From JAUVKT01 sp942491535 (GTDB lineage Bacteria > Bacteroidota > Bacteroidia > Bacteroidales > VadinHA17), in contig CALOBV010000026.1 of assembly GCA_942491535.1 (NCBI GenBank), positions 298,162-362,161 on the forward strand: DNA of 64,000 nt. The letters run 5' to 3'. Every line of letters begins with the position of its first letter. Within the stretch, counting starts at the first letter, position 1. The notes under the pieces were generated by a model that searched no databases, was not told the DNA's origin, and saw nothing but the letters and a program-made list of their open reading frames with translations. The translations under genes were made by a program, and so were the position numbers. Shown here piece by piece: positions 36,039 through 45,425 of this stretch.

Positions 36039-37809
36039 ATGCGCCTTTCGAAAGCCTTTAGCACCACCCTGCGGGAGGTGCCGTCCGATGCTGAAACCCC
36101 CAGCCACCAGCTCCTGCTGCGGGCGGGTTTTATCCGCCAACTGGGCGCCGGCATTTTCACCTATTTGCCCCTGGCACGCCGATCCCTGAACCGGATCGAG
36201 GCCATCATGCGTGAAGAGATCAATGCCATTGGTGGTCAGGAATTGACCATGCCTGTTGTGCATCCTGCCGATGTTTGGCAGGAGACCGGCCGCTGGTCTC
36301 AGATCGGTGATGAGATGGCCCGCTTCAAGGACCGCATTGGGCACGATATGGTGCTGGCGATGACCCACGAGGAAGTCGTCACCGACCTGGCCCGGCGTGA
36401 GATCCAGTCCTACCGCCAGCTCCCCCAATTGATCTACCATATCCAGACCAAATTCCGTGATGACCCCCGCCCGCGGGCTGGACTGATCCGAGTGCGCGAA
36501 TTCACCATGCTTGACAGCTATAGCCTGGACCGGAATTGGGATGGACTGGATGGGCAGTATCAGGCGCACTTTGACGCCTATTTCCGGATTTTTAATCGAT
36601 GTGGGCTGCCTGTTCGGGCAGTCGGCTCGGATACCGGGATGATGGGCGGCAAGGAAGCTCATGAATATATGTACCTGACCCCTGTGGGCGAGGATACCTT
36701 GATGTTCTGTGATTCCTGTGACTATTCTGAGAACCGTCAGGTGGCTACCTTTGCCAAACCCCACCCGGCGGCGGAAAAATTACTGCCGGTGGAAAAAGTC
36801 GCCACCCCGGATGTCACCTCCATTGCAGATCTGACCACTTTTCTGGATATTTCCCCCACCAAGACCGCCAAAGCCGTCTTTATGACCGCGGAATTATCCG
36901 ACCGAGAACAGCCCCTGCTGATCTTCGCTGTCCTGCGGGGCGATATGGCGCTCAATGAAACCAAGCTGGCCAATGCCGTGCGCGGCTGGCAAAGGTGCTG
37001 TCCGCAGCCTGCGACCGGCACTCAATGAGGAGATCGAGCGGGCTGGGGCCGTGCCGGGTTATGCCTCCCCGATTGGCATCGAGCGGAAGACCGTGCTGGT
37101 GGTGGCCGATGACCTATTGGAACACTCCCCCAACATGGTGGCCGGCGCCAATGAAGCCGGATACCACCTGCGCAACACCAATCTGGGCCGTGATTATCAA
37201 GCGGACGTCATCGCCGACATCGCCCAGGCGGAAGACGGCGCGCCCTGCCCGCAGTGCGGCGGCAAGCTGGAAGCCAAACGCGGCGTGGAAGTGGGCAATA
37301 TCTTCAAGCTGGGCACCCGCTATACCGAATCCCTGGGTGCGACCTTCCTGGATGAGGAAGGGGAAGCGCACCCAATCATCATGGGCTCCTACGGTATCGG
37401 TGTGGGTCGATTGCTGGCCTGTGTGGCCGAAGAATATAACGACGAGATGGGCCTGATCTGGCCCGTCAGCATCGCACCTTACCCCATTCATTTGGTCGTG
37501 CTCAACAGCAAAGACGGCTCCGCCGAAATCGCCGCCGAAAAGCTCTATGCTGAGCTGGTGGAAGCCGGGCTGGAGCCGCTCTATGATGACCGCGATGAGC
37601 GCGCCGGGGTCAAATTCAACGACGCCGACCTGATCGGCCTGCCCTTGCGAGTCACCGTGTCGCACCGGGCTATGTCCCAGGGCGGCTACGAGTTCAAACG
37701 CCGCGACCAGGATGAGCGCTGGGTGGTCCCTGCCGATGATGCCCTCGCCACGATCCAGGAGACCCTGGCCGAGATGGCGCAAGCCCAAAAAGACCGCTTC
37801 AAGCTCTAA
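36039..37809 (+). CDS. proS: Prolyl-tRNA synthetase, one frameshift
   Basis: Class II synthetase of about 590 residues. It is read in one frame to about 36,990 and another to 37,809. Motifs: RQLGAGIFTYLPLARR near the start (motif 1), QTKFRDDPRPRAGLIRVREF (motif 2), then the editing (INS) domain with LDISPTKTAKAVFM, then after the shift GSYGIGVGRLLACVAEE (motif 3) and the anticodon domain with ISIAPYP-like text. The presence of the INS domain makes it the bacterial-type ProRS that clears Ala-tRNA-Pro. Confidence 0.94.
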
Positions 37810-37837
37810 TTCCTGATTATCCTCTGAGGAAACCGCC

Positions 37838-38537
37838 ATGCCTGAACTAACGGCAAAATTAGTCGAGATTTTCAGCCTTGGCGGTTCCCGCGCAGGGATT
37901 CTGGACCTCCCGCGCAAAACCTGGCCTGTTCCCGGTCAATACCTGCCCGCGCAGGCGCTTGCGGACACCTCCGAAATCCTCCCCACCTCACTCTTCCGAG
38001 TTGGCACCGAAACAGAGCGCCTGGCTTTGGCCCCACTCCCCGCAAGCTGGCAGCCGGGTGACCGGCTGGCCTTGCTCCCTCCACAGGGACAGGGATTCCA
38101 GCTGCCAGCCACTGCGCGACGGGTGGCCCTATACGCCATTGGCATGGACCCAAGCCGGTTAATGCCGCTGATCCCATTAGCTCTGGGCCAAAATGCTACC
38201 GTGACCCTCTTCTGCGATCCCCAGCCCTCCCCCGATATCCTGCACCTGATTCCATCTGTGGTGGAAATTGCACCACTCTCAGCTCTGGCGGATAACCTGG
38301 ATTGGCCGGAATATCTGGCTCTTGATCTGCCGCGGGAAGCCCTTCCAAAGTTGGATGAGATAATTCCCGCGGGACAGCCTGTCTTTCGAGGGGCAAGTGC
38401 TGGTGCGAACGGAGATGCCCTGCCATGGCTTAGGGAACTGTGGCGTTTGTGCGGTAGAAACCCGCCACGGGATGAGGCTGGCCTGCAATGATGGCCCGGT
38501 TTTTGACTTGAATGAGGTGCTGCATGTGGCTGAATGA
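37838..38537 (+). CDS. pyrK: Dihydroorotate dehydrogenase electron-transfer subunit (PyrK-like), one frameshift
   Basis: The open frame ends at 38,491 without cluster cysteines, but one base too many in the GGGG run at about 38,388-38,391 hides the real end. In the corrected frame the protein continues MPCHGLGNCGVCAVE then RLACNDGPVFDL and stops at 38,535-38,537 (about 232 residues). The four Cys are the [2Fe-2S] ligands of PyrK. The N-terminal part is a divergent FAD/NAD ferredoxin-reductase-like domain. It passes electrons between NAD(H) and the PyrD subunit. Its stop overlaps the pyrD-like start by 14 bases. The corrected reading is mine and rests on motif match. Confidence 0.82.
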
Positions 38538-39295
38538 GGACGCCCCAATCCGCAAACAGGACCTCTATCTGGAAAAGCCTTACGTCAACGCGGCCGGCAC
38601 GCTGGGTTTTGCGCCCGATGCGCGGACTATGCCGTTCCTAGGTCAACTGGGCGCATTCATCACCAACCCGATCAGCCGCCGCCCGCGCCAACCCGCCGGG
38701 AGCCGCTGCTGCCTGCCTTATCCGGGCGGATTCCTGCTGCATACTGGGCTGCCCAACCCCGGGATCAGTGCAGTTATCCGCCAATACCGCCGCCGATGGG
38801 CTTCAGCCGACCTGCCGATCATCGTGCACCTGCTGGCCGAAGATCCCAGCTCGCTGGCGGAAATGGTTCGCAAGCTGGAAGGGCAAGAAAACCTGCTGGC
38901 AGTGGAATTGGGCCTGGCACCAAACTGCACGCCTGAACAGCTGGCGGATTACTTGGCTGCAGCCGAGGGAGAACTGCCCGCAGTGGTCTGCCTTAGCCCG
39001 GAGCAGCTGCCTGGGCTGCTGCCCACCCTGCAGGAATTGAACCCGATTGCCCTGCACCTGACCCAGCCGCGGCACCCTGCCCGGCCCGGATGGAGCCTTG
39101 GTTTCTGGAAGGCTCTATGGCCCAGCGGTGTTTCCTTTGATGCTGTACGCCGCGCGGGAAGCGGTGAAAACCGGATTACCGGTGATCGTGGATGGGGGGA
39201 TATTTGATAAAAGCCAAGCAGAGGCGTTGCTGGATATGGGTGTGCTGGCAATGGGTCTTGGCGCGGCTCTGTGGGGAATTGAAGAGTTCGATTAA
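38524..39295 (+). CDS. Dihydroorotate-dehydrogenase-like protein, divergent, one frameshift
   Basis: About 257 residues from ATG 38,524 (GAGGTG ahead of it), with one shift near 39,115. Class 1 DHODH fold is visible: YVNAAGTLGF near the start, GGFLLHTGLPNPGI, LPIIVHLLAEDP, and the C-terminal GLPVIVDGGIFDKSQAEALLDMG that holds FMN phosphate. But the NxSCPN loop with the catalytic Cys of class 1B reads VELGLAPN, and the usual Lys-Thr near the substrate is NP. So either the catalytic base is elsewhere or this is a DHODH-derived flavoprotein with another substrate. Pairing with PyrK keeps the electron partner. Confidence 0.72.
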
Positions 39296-39990
39296 GTTTA
39301 ATATGTAGGTCACGTGCTTGCGCGCGTGACAACAATAAAACGGATAATAATCAATATCAAGCGCTATTAGTCGTGACAATATATCGTCTTTATCACCCAA
39401 ATTCCAAAGATCGCCAGGGGACCCGCATTGACTTCGGCTACGGCTCGCAAATCTCGAATTCCCTTCAAACCGCCTATTTTCTCCCAGACATTGGGGGGGG
39501 GGGGGTCCATTGGCTGTCACAGGGCAACGTCAGATTCTGCATCTCTCCAAATTATATTTACCAATTCATATAAACGCTAAATCAATGCAAAAGCTGGCCT
39601 TTTTATATTTTGGCAAAACCAGGCCTTTTGACATGTCATCGAGACGATGAGTTGGTGACCCACATTCAACCTACGACTGCATCGCTTCAAACATGGATCT
39701 ATGCGCCCTTGTCAATGGCTTCTTCCACGAATGGCAGAAACATGGACAATATCAGGAACGAGGAGAATTGGATTGGCCCGCCAAAGGGAGGATGGAGCAG
39801 GGAGAAAGGGGCGAAAAATATGAGTGCGTGGGTCAGCCGACCCACCCTGCCTTATTACTGATCCCAATTAATGGCAATCCTGTATTTTCCATGAATGCAG
39901 AGGCGTGGGGCAATCAGGGAAGTATCTCCATTCACCTATTCGTTATTTACCCTGTCACTATTCACCATTCACTATCCACCCTATTTACCT
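39296..39990. other. Long spacer with 13-G homopolymer and hairpins
   Basis: About 700 bases with no supportable gene; open frames of 80-100 codons here lack any family feature. It contains a run of 13 G at 39,493-39,505, a hairpin GTGGGTC-AGCC-GACCCAC near 39,828, and a stretch near 39,950-39,990 of repeated TTCAC/TATCCACC text. The end of the spacer holds the promoter and operators described separately. Confidence 0.6.
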
Positions 39991-39998
39991 TCTAGCCA

Positions 39999-40077
39999 AT
40001 GTCTGACACTCCCCCTCTTTCCTATTGTCAGACAATTGACAGAATCATAAAATTTCGTTAAACTAAAGGTCAGACAA
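39999..40077 (+). promoter_or_regulatory. Promoter with three GntR-type operator copies
   Basis: TTGACA at 40,036-40,041 and TAAACT at 40,059-40,064, 17 bases apart, form a sigma70-type promoter. Three operator-like copies surround it: ATGTCTGACAC (39,999-40,009), TTGTCAGACAA (40,025-40,035, perfect arms TTGTC/GACAA) and AGGTCAGACAA (40,067-40,077). The middle copy touches the -35 and the last covers the expected start of transcription, a typical repressor arrangement. The gene for a GntR regulator lies two genes downstream. Confidence 0.7.
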
Positions 40078-40117
40078 ATATTGTCTAGCCAACTCACCAA
40101 AACCCAGGTGGAGGGAT

Positions 40118-41503
40118 ATGTCTACCTTACTCCTCAAAAACATTGAGATGCTGGTCACCATGGACGACCAGCGTCGTGAACTTCAGCACACCAATATCTA
40201 CATCAACAACGGCTTCGTCCAGGCGATTGGCAATGCGCAAGACATACCCGCCACAGCGGATGAGGTCATTGACCTTTCGGGCCATATCGTTTTCCCCGGC
40301 CTGATCAACACCCATCACCATTTCTATCAAACCCTCACCCGAGCGGTCCCCAAGGCCCAGGACGCCAACCTTTTCAACTGGCTGACCACACTCTACCCGA
40401 TTTGGGCTCGAATGACTGCTGAGGACATTTTCATTTCCACGCAGACTGCGCTTTCGGAACTGGCCCTTTCGGGCTGCACCACAGCTTCAGACCACCTTTA
40501 CCTCTTCCCCAATGACTCCAAACTCGATGATGAGATTGCAGCCGCAGGGGAAATTGGTTTAAGGCTGCATGCCTCCCGCGGCTCGATGAGCCTGGGCGAA
40601 TCCCAGGGCGGCCTGCCACCGGACAGCGTGGTCGATACTGAAGCCCACATCCTGGCCGACAGCCAGCGCCTGATCGAGACCTATCACGACCCGAACCCCG
40701 GCTCAATGGTGCAGATCGTTCTGGCTCCCTGCTCCCCCTTCAGCGTAACCACTGAACTGATGCGCCAATCCGCTGTTCTGGCCCGGGAATACGGCGTGCA
40801 CCTGCACACCCACCTGGCCGAAACCGCTGACGAAGAGGACTTCTGCCTCGACATGTTCGGTCACCGGCCGGTGGCTTATATGCAGGAAGTCGGCTGGATC
40901 GGCAATGATGTCTGGTTTGCCCACAGCGTGCATGTCAACCATGACGAAATCGAGCTCTATGCTCACACCGGCTGCGGTATTGCGCACTGCCCCAGCTCCA
41001 ATATGCGCCTGGCCTCTGGCATTGCCCCGATCCTGGAAATGCTAAACAGCGGCGTCAAAGTCGGGCTGGGCGTGGATGGCTCTGCCAGCAATGACAGCTC
41101 ACACCTGCTGGCCGAAGCCCGTCTGGCGATGCTGCTCTCCCGGGTGGGTGCTGGTGTGATGGGTGCATCCCGCTCCAGCGACGACGCTCCCCCACTGATG
41201 ACCGCCCGCCAGGCGCTCGAAATCGCCACCCGCGGCGGTGCTGCCGTTTTGGGACGAGACGACATCGGTTCACTCGATATCGGCAAATGCGCCGACCTCT
41301 TTGCCATCAATCTCCACCGGATCGACTATGCCGGTGCACTCCATGATCCAGTGGCCGCAGCGCTGTTCTGCACCCCGCAAAAAGTGGATCTGAACATCGT
41401 TGGCGGCAAGGTGATCGTCAAAGATGCCCGGATGGTAACGGTAGATGAACCCACACTGGTCAAAAAGCACAATCAGGCGGCAGCCAGGATTGTAAACGGT
41501 TAA
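40118..41503 (+). CDS. Amidohydrolase, 8-oxoguanine deaminase / TrzA-SsnA type
   Basis: 461 residues. Metal ligands: NTHHHFYQ (His66-68), HLHTHLAET (about 228), HSVHV (about 268) and GLGVDGSASND with the catalytic Asp (about 322). HLAETADEE and the overall length match 8-oxoguanine deaminases and SsnA-like relatives. The enzyme would turn 8-oxoguanine (or guanine) into urate (or xanthine) plus ammonia. It is preceded by an operator-rich promoter and followed by GntR and carbamoyltransferase genes, consistent with purine catabolism. Closely related family members also deaminate triazines, so substrate assignment is tentative. Confidence 0.8.
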   Translation: MSTLLLKNIEMLVTMDDQRRELQHTNIYINNGFVQAIGNAQDIPATADEVIDLSGHIVFPGLINTHHHFYQTLTRAVPKAQDANLFNWLTTLYPIWARMTAEDIFISTQTALSELALSGCTTASDHLYLFPNDSKLDDEIAAAGEIGLRLHASRGSMSLGESQGGLPPDSVVDTEAHILADSQRLIETYHDPNPGSMVQIVLAPCSPFSVTTELMRQSAVLAREYGVHLHTHLAETADEEDFCLDMFGHRPVAYMQEVGWIGNDVWFAHSVHVNHDEIELYAHTGCGIAHCPSSNMRLASGIAPILEMLNSGVKVGLGVDGSASNDSSHLLAEARLAMLLSRVGAGVMGASRSSDDAPPLMTARQALEIATRGGAAVLGRDDIGSLDIGKCADLFAINLHRIDYAGALHDPVAAALFCTPQKVDLNIVGGKVIVKDARMVTVDEPTLVKKHNQAAARIVNG

Positions 41504-41548
41504 TAAAACCCTGCCGACACTCACCAGGGAATATGCAGGAAAGGCATC

Positions 41549-42277
41549 ATGACGGAAGAACTCTCAACTTATCAACGATTACAGAACGAACTCAGCACGA
41601 TCATTGATAATGCACCTAAGGGCACCAAACTGCCCTCGGAGCCCAAACTGGCTGAGCAGTTAGGCGTTTCCCGGGCAACTCTGCGGGAAGCCATGCGCAC
41701 CTTTGAAAGCCAGGGACTTTTACGGCGACGTCAGGGTCTGGGCACCTTTGTGGTTGGTCCCACCCAGGTGATCGAATCCGGGCTGGAAGTTTTGGAAAGC
41801 CTTGAAAAGCAGGCCGAGAAAATCGACCTCAACCTGAGTATGGGCGAATCCGAGATCATCCACCTTAAAGCCGACACCCGCCTGGCGAACAAGCTTGAAA
41901 TTCGGATCGGCGACCCGGTGATCGAAGTTCGGCGGGTGATCCTCACAGATGACTCCCCCGTAGCCTACCTGGTGGATATCCTGCCGGAAGACGTGATCTC
42001 CCCGGACGCCCTGGCGAATAAATTCACCGGCTCCGTGCTGGATCTGTTGATCCATCTCGGCAAGCCACCATTATCCATCTCCAAGACCGATATCAGCGCC
42101 ATCAACGCTCCCGGGGATGTCGCCAAAGCACTGGATGTGCAGCGCGGCGATACCCTGCTCTTGCTCAACGGTCTGCTATTTGACGACGACGGCAACCCTG
42201 TTGACTATTCCTACAGTTATTTCCTGCCGGGGTATTTCCGTCTTCATATCATTCGGAAAATCGGCGGTGTCATCTAA
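41549..42277 (+). CDS. GntR family transcriptional regulator with UTRA ligand domain
   Basis: 242 residues. The winged helix occupies 1-70 (LPSEPKLAEQLGVSRATLREA, then LRRRQGLGTFVV). Residues 90-240 are a UTRA-type ligand domain (PVIEVRRVILTDDSPVAYL, then YSYSYFLPGYFRLHI). It is placed between the amidohydrolase and carbamoyltransferase genes. Palindromes TTGTC-W-GACAA before the amidohydrolase and before the TrpB-like gene are good candidates for its operator. The ligand is probably a purine or ureido intermediate, but this is inference. Confidence 0.88.
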   Translation: MTEELSTYQRLQNELSTIIDNAPKGTKLPSEPKLAEQLGVSRATLREAMRTFESQGLLRRRQGLGTFVVGPTQVIESGLEVLESLEKQAEKIDLNLSMGESEIIHLKADTRLANKLEIRIGDPVIEVRRVILTDDSPVAYLVDILPEDVISPDALANKFTGSVLDLLIHLGKPPLSISKTDISAINAPGDVAKALDVQRGDTLLLLNGLLFDDDGNPVDYSYSYFLPGYFRLHIIRKIGGVI

Positions 42278-42329
42278 GGCGCACCCCTTCCACTCAATTT
42301 ACTGATCTAACAAAAGGAGTATAAGAACC

Positions 42330-43286
42330 ATGCGTAGTTTTTCAGGTCGTGACATTCTTTCTTTAAAAGACTTCGAGCGAAACGAATTTTTCCGTGTCTT
42401 CGAGATCGCAGAAGAACTTGAACCCATCGCCCGAAACCGGCAGAACACCGATCTGCTCAAGGAAAAGACCCTGGTGACCGCTTTCTATCAACCCAGCACC
42501 CGCACCCGGTTGGCCCATGAATCTGCGATGATCCGTCTCGGCGGGCAGGTGACTGGGTTCTCCGATGCCAAGATGACCCGTGCCGGCGACTTCTATCAGG
42601 AATCGATCAAAGACACCGTCAAAATGCTGGAGTTCTATGGCGACGTGATCGTGATGCGCCACTTCCAGCAGGGCGCTCCCGCAGAAGCTGCCAAATGGGC
42701 CAGCATCCCCGTGATCAACGGTGGTGACGGCTGGGGCGAACACCCCACCCAGATCCTGACCGACTTGTATACCGTTATGCGTGAAAAGGCCACATCTGGA
42801 TGGCTTGAAATGGCTGGCTGTTGGCGATATGCGCATGCGCACCATGCACTCCCTGGCCTACGGTCTGACCCAGTTCGACTGCCCGATCACCTTCGTTTCT
42901 CCCGCCGGATATGTCCCTGACCGATGAATTCAAGGCAGAACTGAAGAAGTACAGCCTGAATTTCAAAGAAGCTGAACATGTTGAGCAGGCGATCGCCGAT
43001 GCCGATGTGATCCTGGTTGAACCTGTGGTACAGCCCGACTACACCAAGTCCCGCGATGAGCGCGACGGTGATGTGGGCATGACCCCCTCCAACTACAAGA
43101 TCACCCGTGAACTGCTGGCCAACAAAGCCAAGATCAGATGCCATTCTGCTGCACTCCCTGCCCCGCATGGACGAGATTCCTCCCGATGTGGATATCACCC
43201 GCTGGTCCCGCTACTGGCAGGAAGCCTTCAACGGCGTTGTGATGCGCATGGCGCTGCTGGCCCTCGTTATGGGCGCGATGGAATAA
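42330..43286 (+). CDS. Aspartate/ornithine carbamoyltransferase-like protein, frame-disrupted
   Basis: About 318 residues after correcting shifts near 42,790, 42,800, 42,912 and 43,135. Carbamoyl-phosphate-binding STRTR is at about residue 55, and HPTQILTDLYT near 135. The last part reads LLHSLPRMDEIPPDVD then NGVVMRMALLALV, like aspartate carbamoyltransferase. It lies directly before a second, YgeW-type carbamoyltransferase and carbamate kinase, so it could work backwards: phosphorolysis of a carbamoyl compound to carbamoyl phosphate. Biosynthetic PyrB is the alternative, but no pyrI or carAB is nearby. It has a clear AAAGGAG ribosome site. Confidence 0.8.
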
Positions 43287-43326
43287 ATATTTAGAGGAGC
43301 CAATCTGTCTGTCTTCAGGGTAATGT

Positions 43327-43359
43327 TTCAGGGTGCCGTGGCTGTCATGGCACCCTGAA
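43327..43359 (+). promoter_or_regulatory. Intercistronic hairpin between the two carbamoyltransferase genes
   Basis: TTCAGGGTGCC (43,327-43,337) pairs perfectly with GGCACCCTGAA (43,349-43,359), an 11-bp stem with an 11-base loop. No T-run follows, and the ygeW ribosome site is 6 bases downstream, so a stability or attenuation element is more likely than a terminator. Confidence 0.55.
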
Positions 43360-43377
43360 TAATAAAGGAGATAAAAT

Positions 43378-44363
43378 ATGATCACCGATTTACGTGGACG
43401 TGACCTGATCGGCGACCTCGACTTTTCAGCAAAGAAGAAGTCGAAACTATTTTGGATGTAGCCTGGGAACTGAAAAAGAAACTCGCCCTTGTCGAGCCGC
43501 ATGCCTACCTGCGCGATAAAGTCCTGGGGATGTTATTCTTCTTCTCCAGCACCCGCACCCGGGGATCTTTTGAAGCCGGCATGGCCCAGTTGGGTGGTCA
43601 CGCCGCCTTCATCGAAATCCGCATCCACCCAGATCTCCCATGGCGACACCGAAACCGAGATCGGCGAGATCCTCGGCCGTTATTTCGATGGCATTGCCAT
43701 CCGCCATTGCGACTGGGGCATCGGCAACCGCTATCTGAACCTGGTTGCCAGAAGCCTCCCGCGTGCCGGTACTGAATATGCAGTGATGAGATCTATCATC
43801 CCCATCAATGCCTGGCCGACCTGATGACCATCTGGGAGAAGAAAGGCCGTAACCTGCGCGGCAAGAAGATGGTCGTTTCCTGGGCTTATGCAGCCTCCTA
43901 CTCCAAACCGATCTCCGTGCCCCAATCCCTGATCCTGCAGATGCCCCGCTTTGGCCTGGATGTCACCCTGGCGCACCCGCCAGAGTTCAAACTGATGCCC
44001 GAGATCATGGACCAGGCCAAAGAACAGGCCCGCAAGTACAACACTGGCTTTGAGGTCGTGGACAGCATGGAAGAAGGCTTCAAGGATGCCGATATCGTCT
44101 ATGCCAAATCCTGGGGCCCCCTGGTCACCACCGAAGATCCCGCAGAAATCACCAAGATTACACAGAAATACGAAAACTGGATCACCGACGAGAAGAAGAT
44201 CGCCCTGGCGAAAGACGATTCGATCTATATGCACCCCCTGCCAGCCGACCGCAACATCGAAGTGACCGATGCCGTGATCGATGGACCGCATTCGGTCGTG
44301 TTTGATGAAGCTGAGAACCGCTTGCATGCCCAGAAAGCCGTCATGGCTTTGACCATGGCCTAA
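43378..44363 (+). CDS. ygeW: YgeW-like knotted carbamoyltransferase, frame-disrupted
   Basis: About 328 residues after correcting shifts near 43,427, 43,615, 43,749 and 43,789. The start MITDLRGRDLIGDLDF follows AAAGGAG. Carbamoyl-phosphate site SSTRTRGSFEAGMAQLGGHA, ISHGDT-EIGE, IRHCDWG-GN, YHPHQCLADLMTI, and the C-terminal YMHPLPADRNIEVTD then DEAENRLHAQKAVMAL match YgeW, a carbamoyltransferase paralogue of anaerobic purine/ureide gene sets in E. coli and clostridia. It precedes carbamate kinase by 30 bases, so it probably feeds carbamoyl phosphate to ATP formation. The acceptor compound cannot be read. Confidence 0.86.
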
Positions 44364-44393
44364 ATTCAACCACTATTAGGAGAGAATAACTCA

Positions 44394-45341
44394 ATGGAAA
44401 AAAAGGGAATTGCAGTTGTCGCCGTTGGCGGTAACGCATTAATTAAAGATAAAGCTCATAAAACTGTTGAAGACCAATTTGACGCAGCCAAAGAGACCAT
44501 GAGCCACATTGTGGACATGATCGAAAAAGGCTGGGATGTGGTCGTCACGCATGGAAACGGTCCCCAGGTTGGATTCATCCTGCGGCGGTCCGAACTTTCC
44601 AGACACGAGCTGCACGAAGTGCCGCTGGATTACTGCGGTGCGGATACCCAGGGCGCTATCGGTTATATGTTCCAGAAAGCCCTGCACAATGAATTCCAAC
44701 GCCGCGGCATCAAGAAGGACGCAGCAACTGTTGTGACCCAAACCATTGTCAGCCAAGAAGATCCTGCCTTCCAGAACCCGACTAAACCGATCGGCTCCTT
44801 CATGGACGAAGCGGATGCCAAAGAACGGGAAGCCAAAGAGGGCTGGACAGTGGTAGAAGATGCCGGACGCGGTTGGCGCCGGGTTGTTCCCTCCCCACTC
44901 CCCAAGGAAATCGTTGAAGCGCCCGTGATTGATGCCCTGATCAAAGCTGGCATCATCGTGGTTGGCGTTGGCGGCGGCGGGATCCCTGTCGTCGAATTCG
45001 AAGATGGCACCATCAAAGGTGTGGACGCTGTTATCGACAAAGATTTCGGCTCCTCCCTGCTGGCGGTCAATATCAATGCCGACCTCTTTGTCATCAGCAC
45101 CGCTGTTGAAAAGGTGGCCCTGAACTTCAACACCCCAGATGTCAAATGGCTCGACCAGATGACTGTGGCGGAAGCCAAGCAATACATCGAAGAAGGGCAC
45201 TTCAAACCGGGCAGCATGCTCCCCAAGGTCCAGGCGATCATCAAATACCTGGAAGCTGGCGGCAAGAAAGCCCTGATCACCGACCCAGAACACATCGGTG
45301 AAGCCCTGGATGGAAAGACAGGCACCTGGATTCTTCCCTAA
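44394..45341 (+). CDS. arcC: Carbamate kinase
   Basis: 315 residues, uninterrupted. Amino-acid kinase motifs: VAVGGNALI near residue 10, THGNGPQVG near 50, VGVGGGGIPVV near 187, VIDKDFGSSLLA near 212 and the C-terminal GKTGTWI. It makes ATP and carbamate from carbamoyl phosphate and ADP. Two carbamoyltransferases lie just upstream, making this a plausible substrate-level phosphorylation unit during ureide or purine fermentation. It is followed by a strong terminator. Confidence 0.95.
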   Translation: MEKKGIAVVAVGGNALIKDKAHKTVEDQFDAAKETMSHIVDMIEKGWDVVVTHGNGPQVGFILRRSELSRHELHEVPLDYCGADTQGAIGYMFQKALHNEFQRRGIKKDAATVVTQTIVSQEDPAFQNPTKPIGSFMDEADAKEREAKEGWTVVEDAGRGWRRVVPSPLPKEIVEAPVIDALIKAGIIVVGVGGGGIPVVEFEDGTIKGVDAVIDKDFGSSLLAVNINADLFVISTAVEKVALNFNTPDVKWLDQMTVAEAKQYIEEGHFKPGSMLPKVQAIIKYLEAGGKKALITDPEHIGEALDGKTGTWILP

Positions 45342-45353
45342 TCTCCAAAAAAC

Positions 45354-45386
45354 AAGGGCTGCTATAATTAAGATAGCAGCCCTTTT
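45354..45386 (+). terminator. Rho-independent terminator after carbamate kinase
   Basis: AAGGGCTGCTAT (45,354-45,365) and ATAGCAGCCCTT (45,373-45,384) form a perfect 12-bp stem with a 7-base loop, followed by TT and a pyrimidine stretch. It closes the carbamoyl unit. Confidence 0.85.
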
Positions 45387-45425
45387 CTGCATTAAATTTA
45401 AGTCCTGGTTCAAGGGAAATACACT

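Noticed and set aside
39610..39995. Open frames of 83 and 100 codons in the long spacer
   Set aside because: They overlap each other in different frames, have no family features, and the text includes repeat-like stretches.
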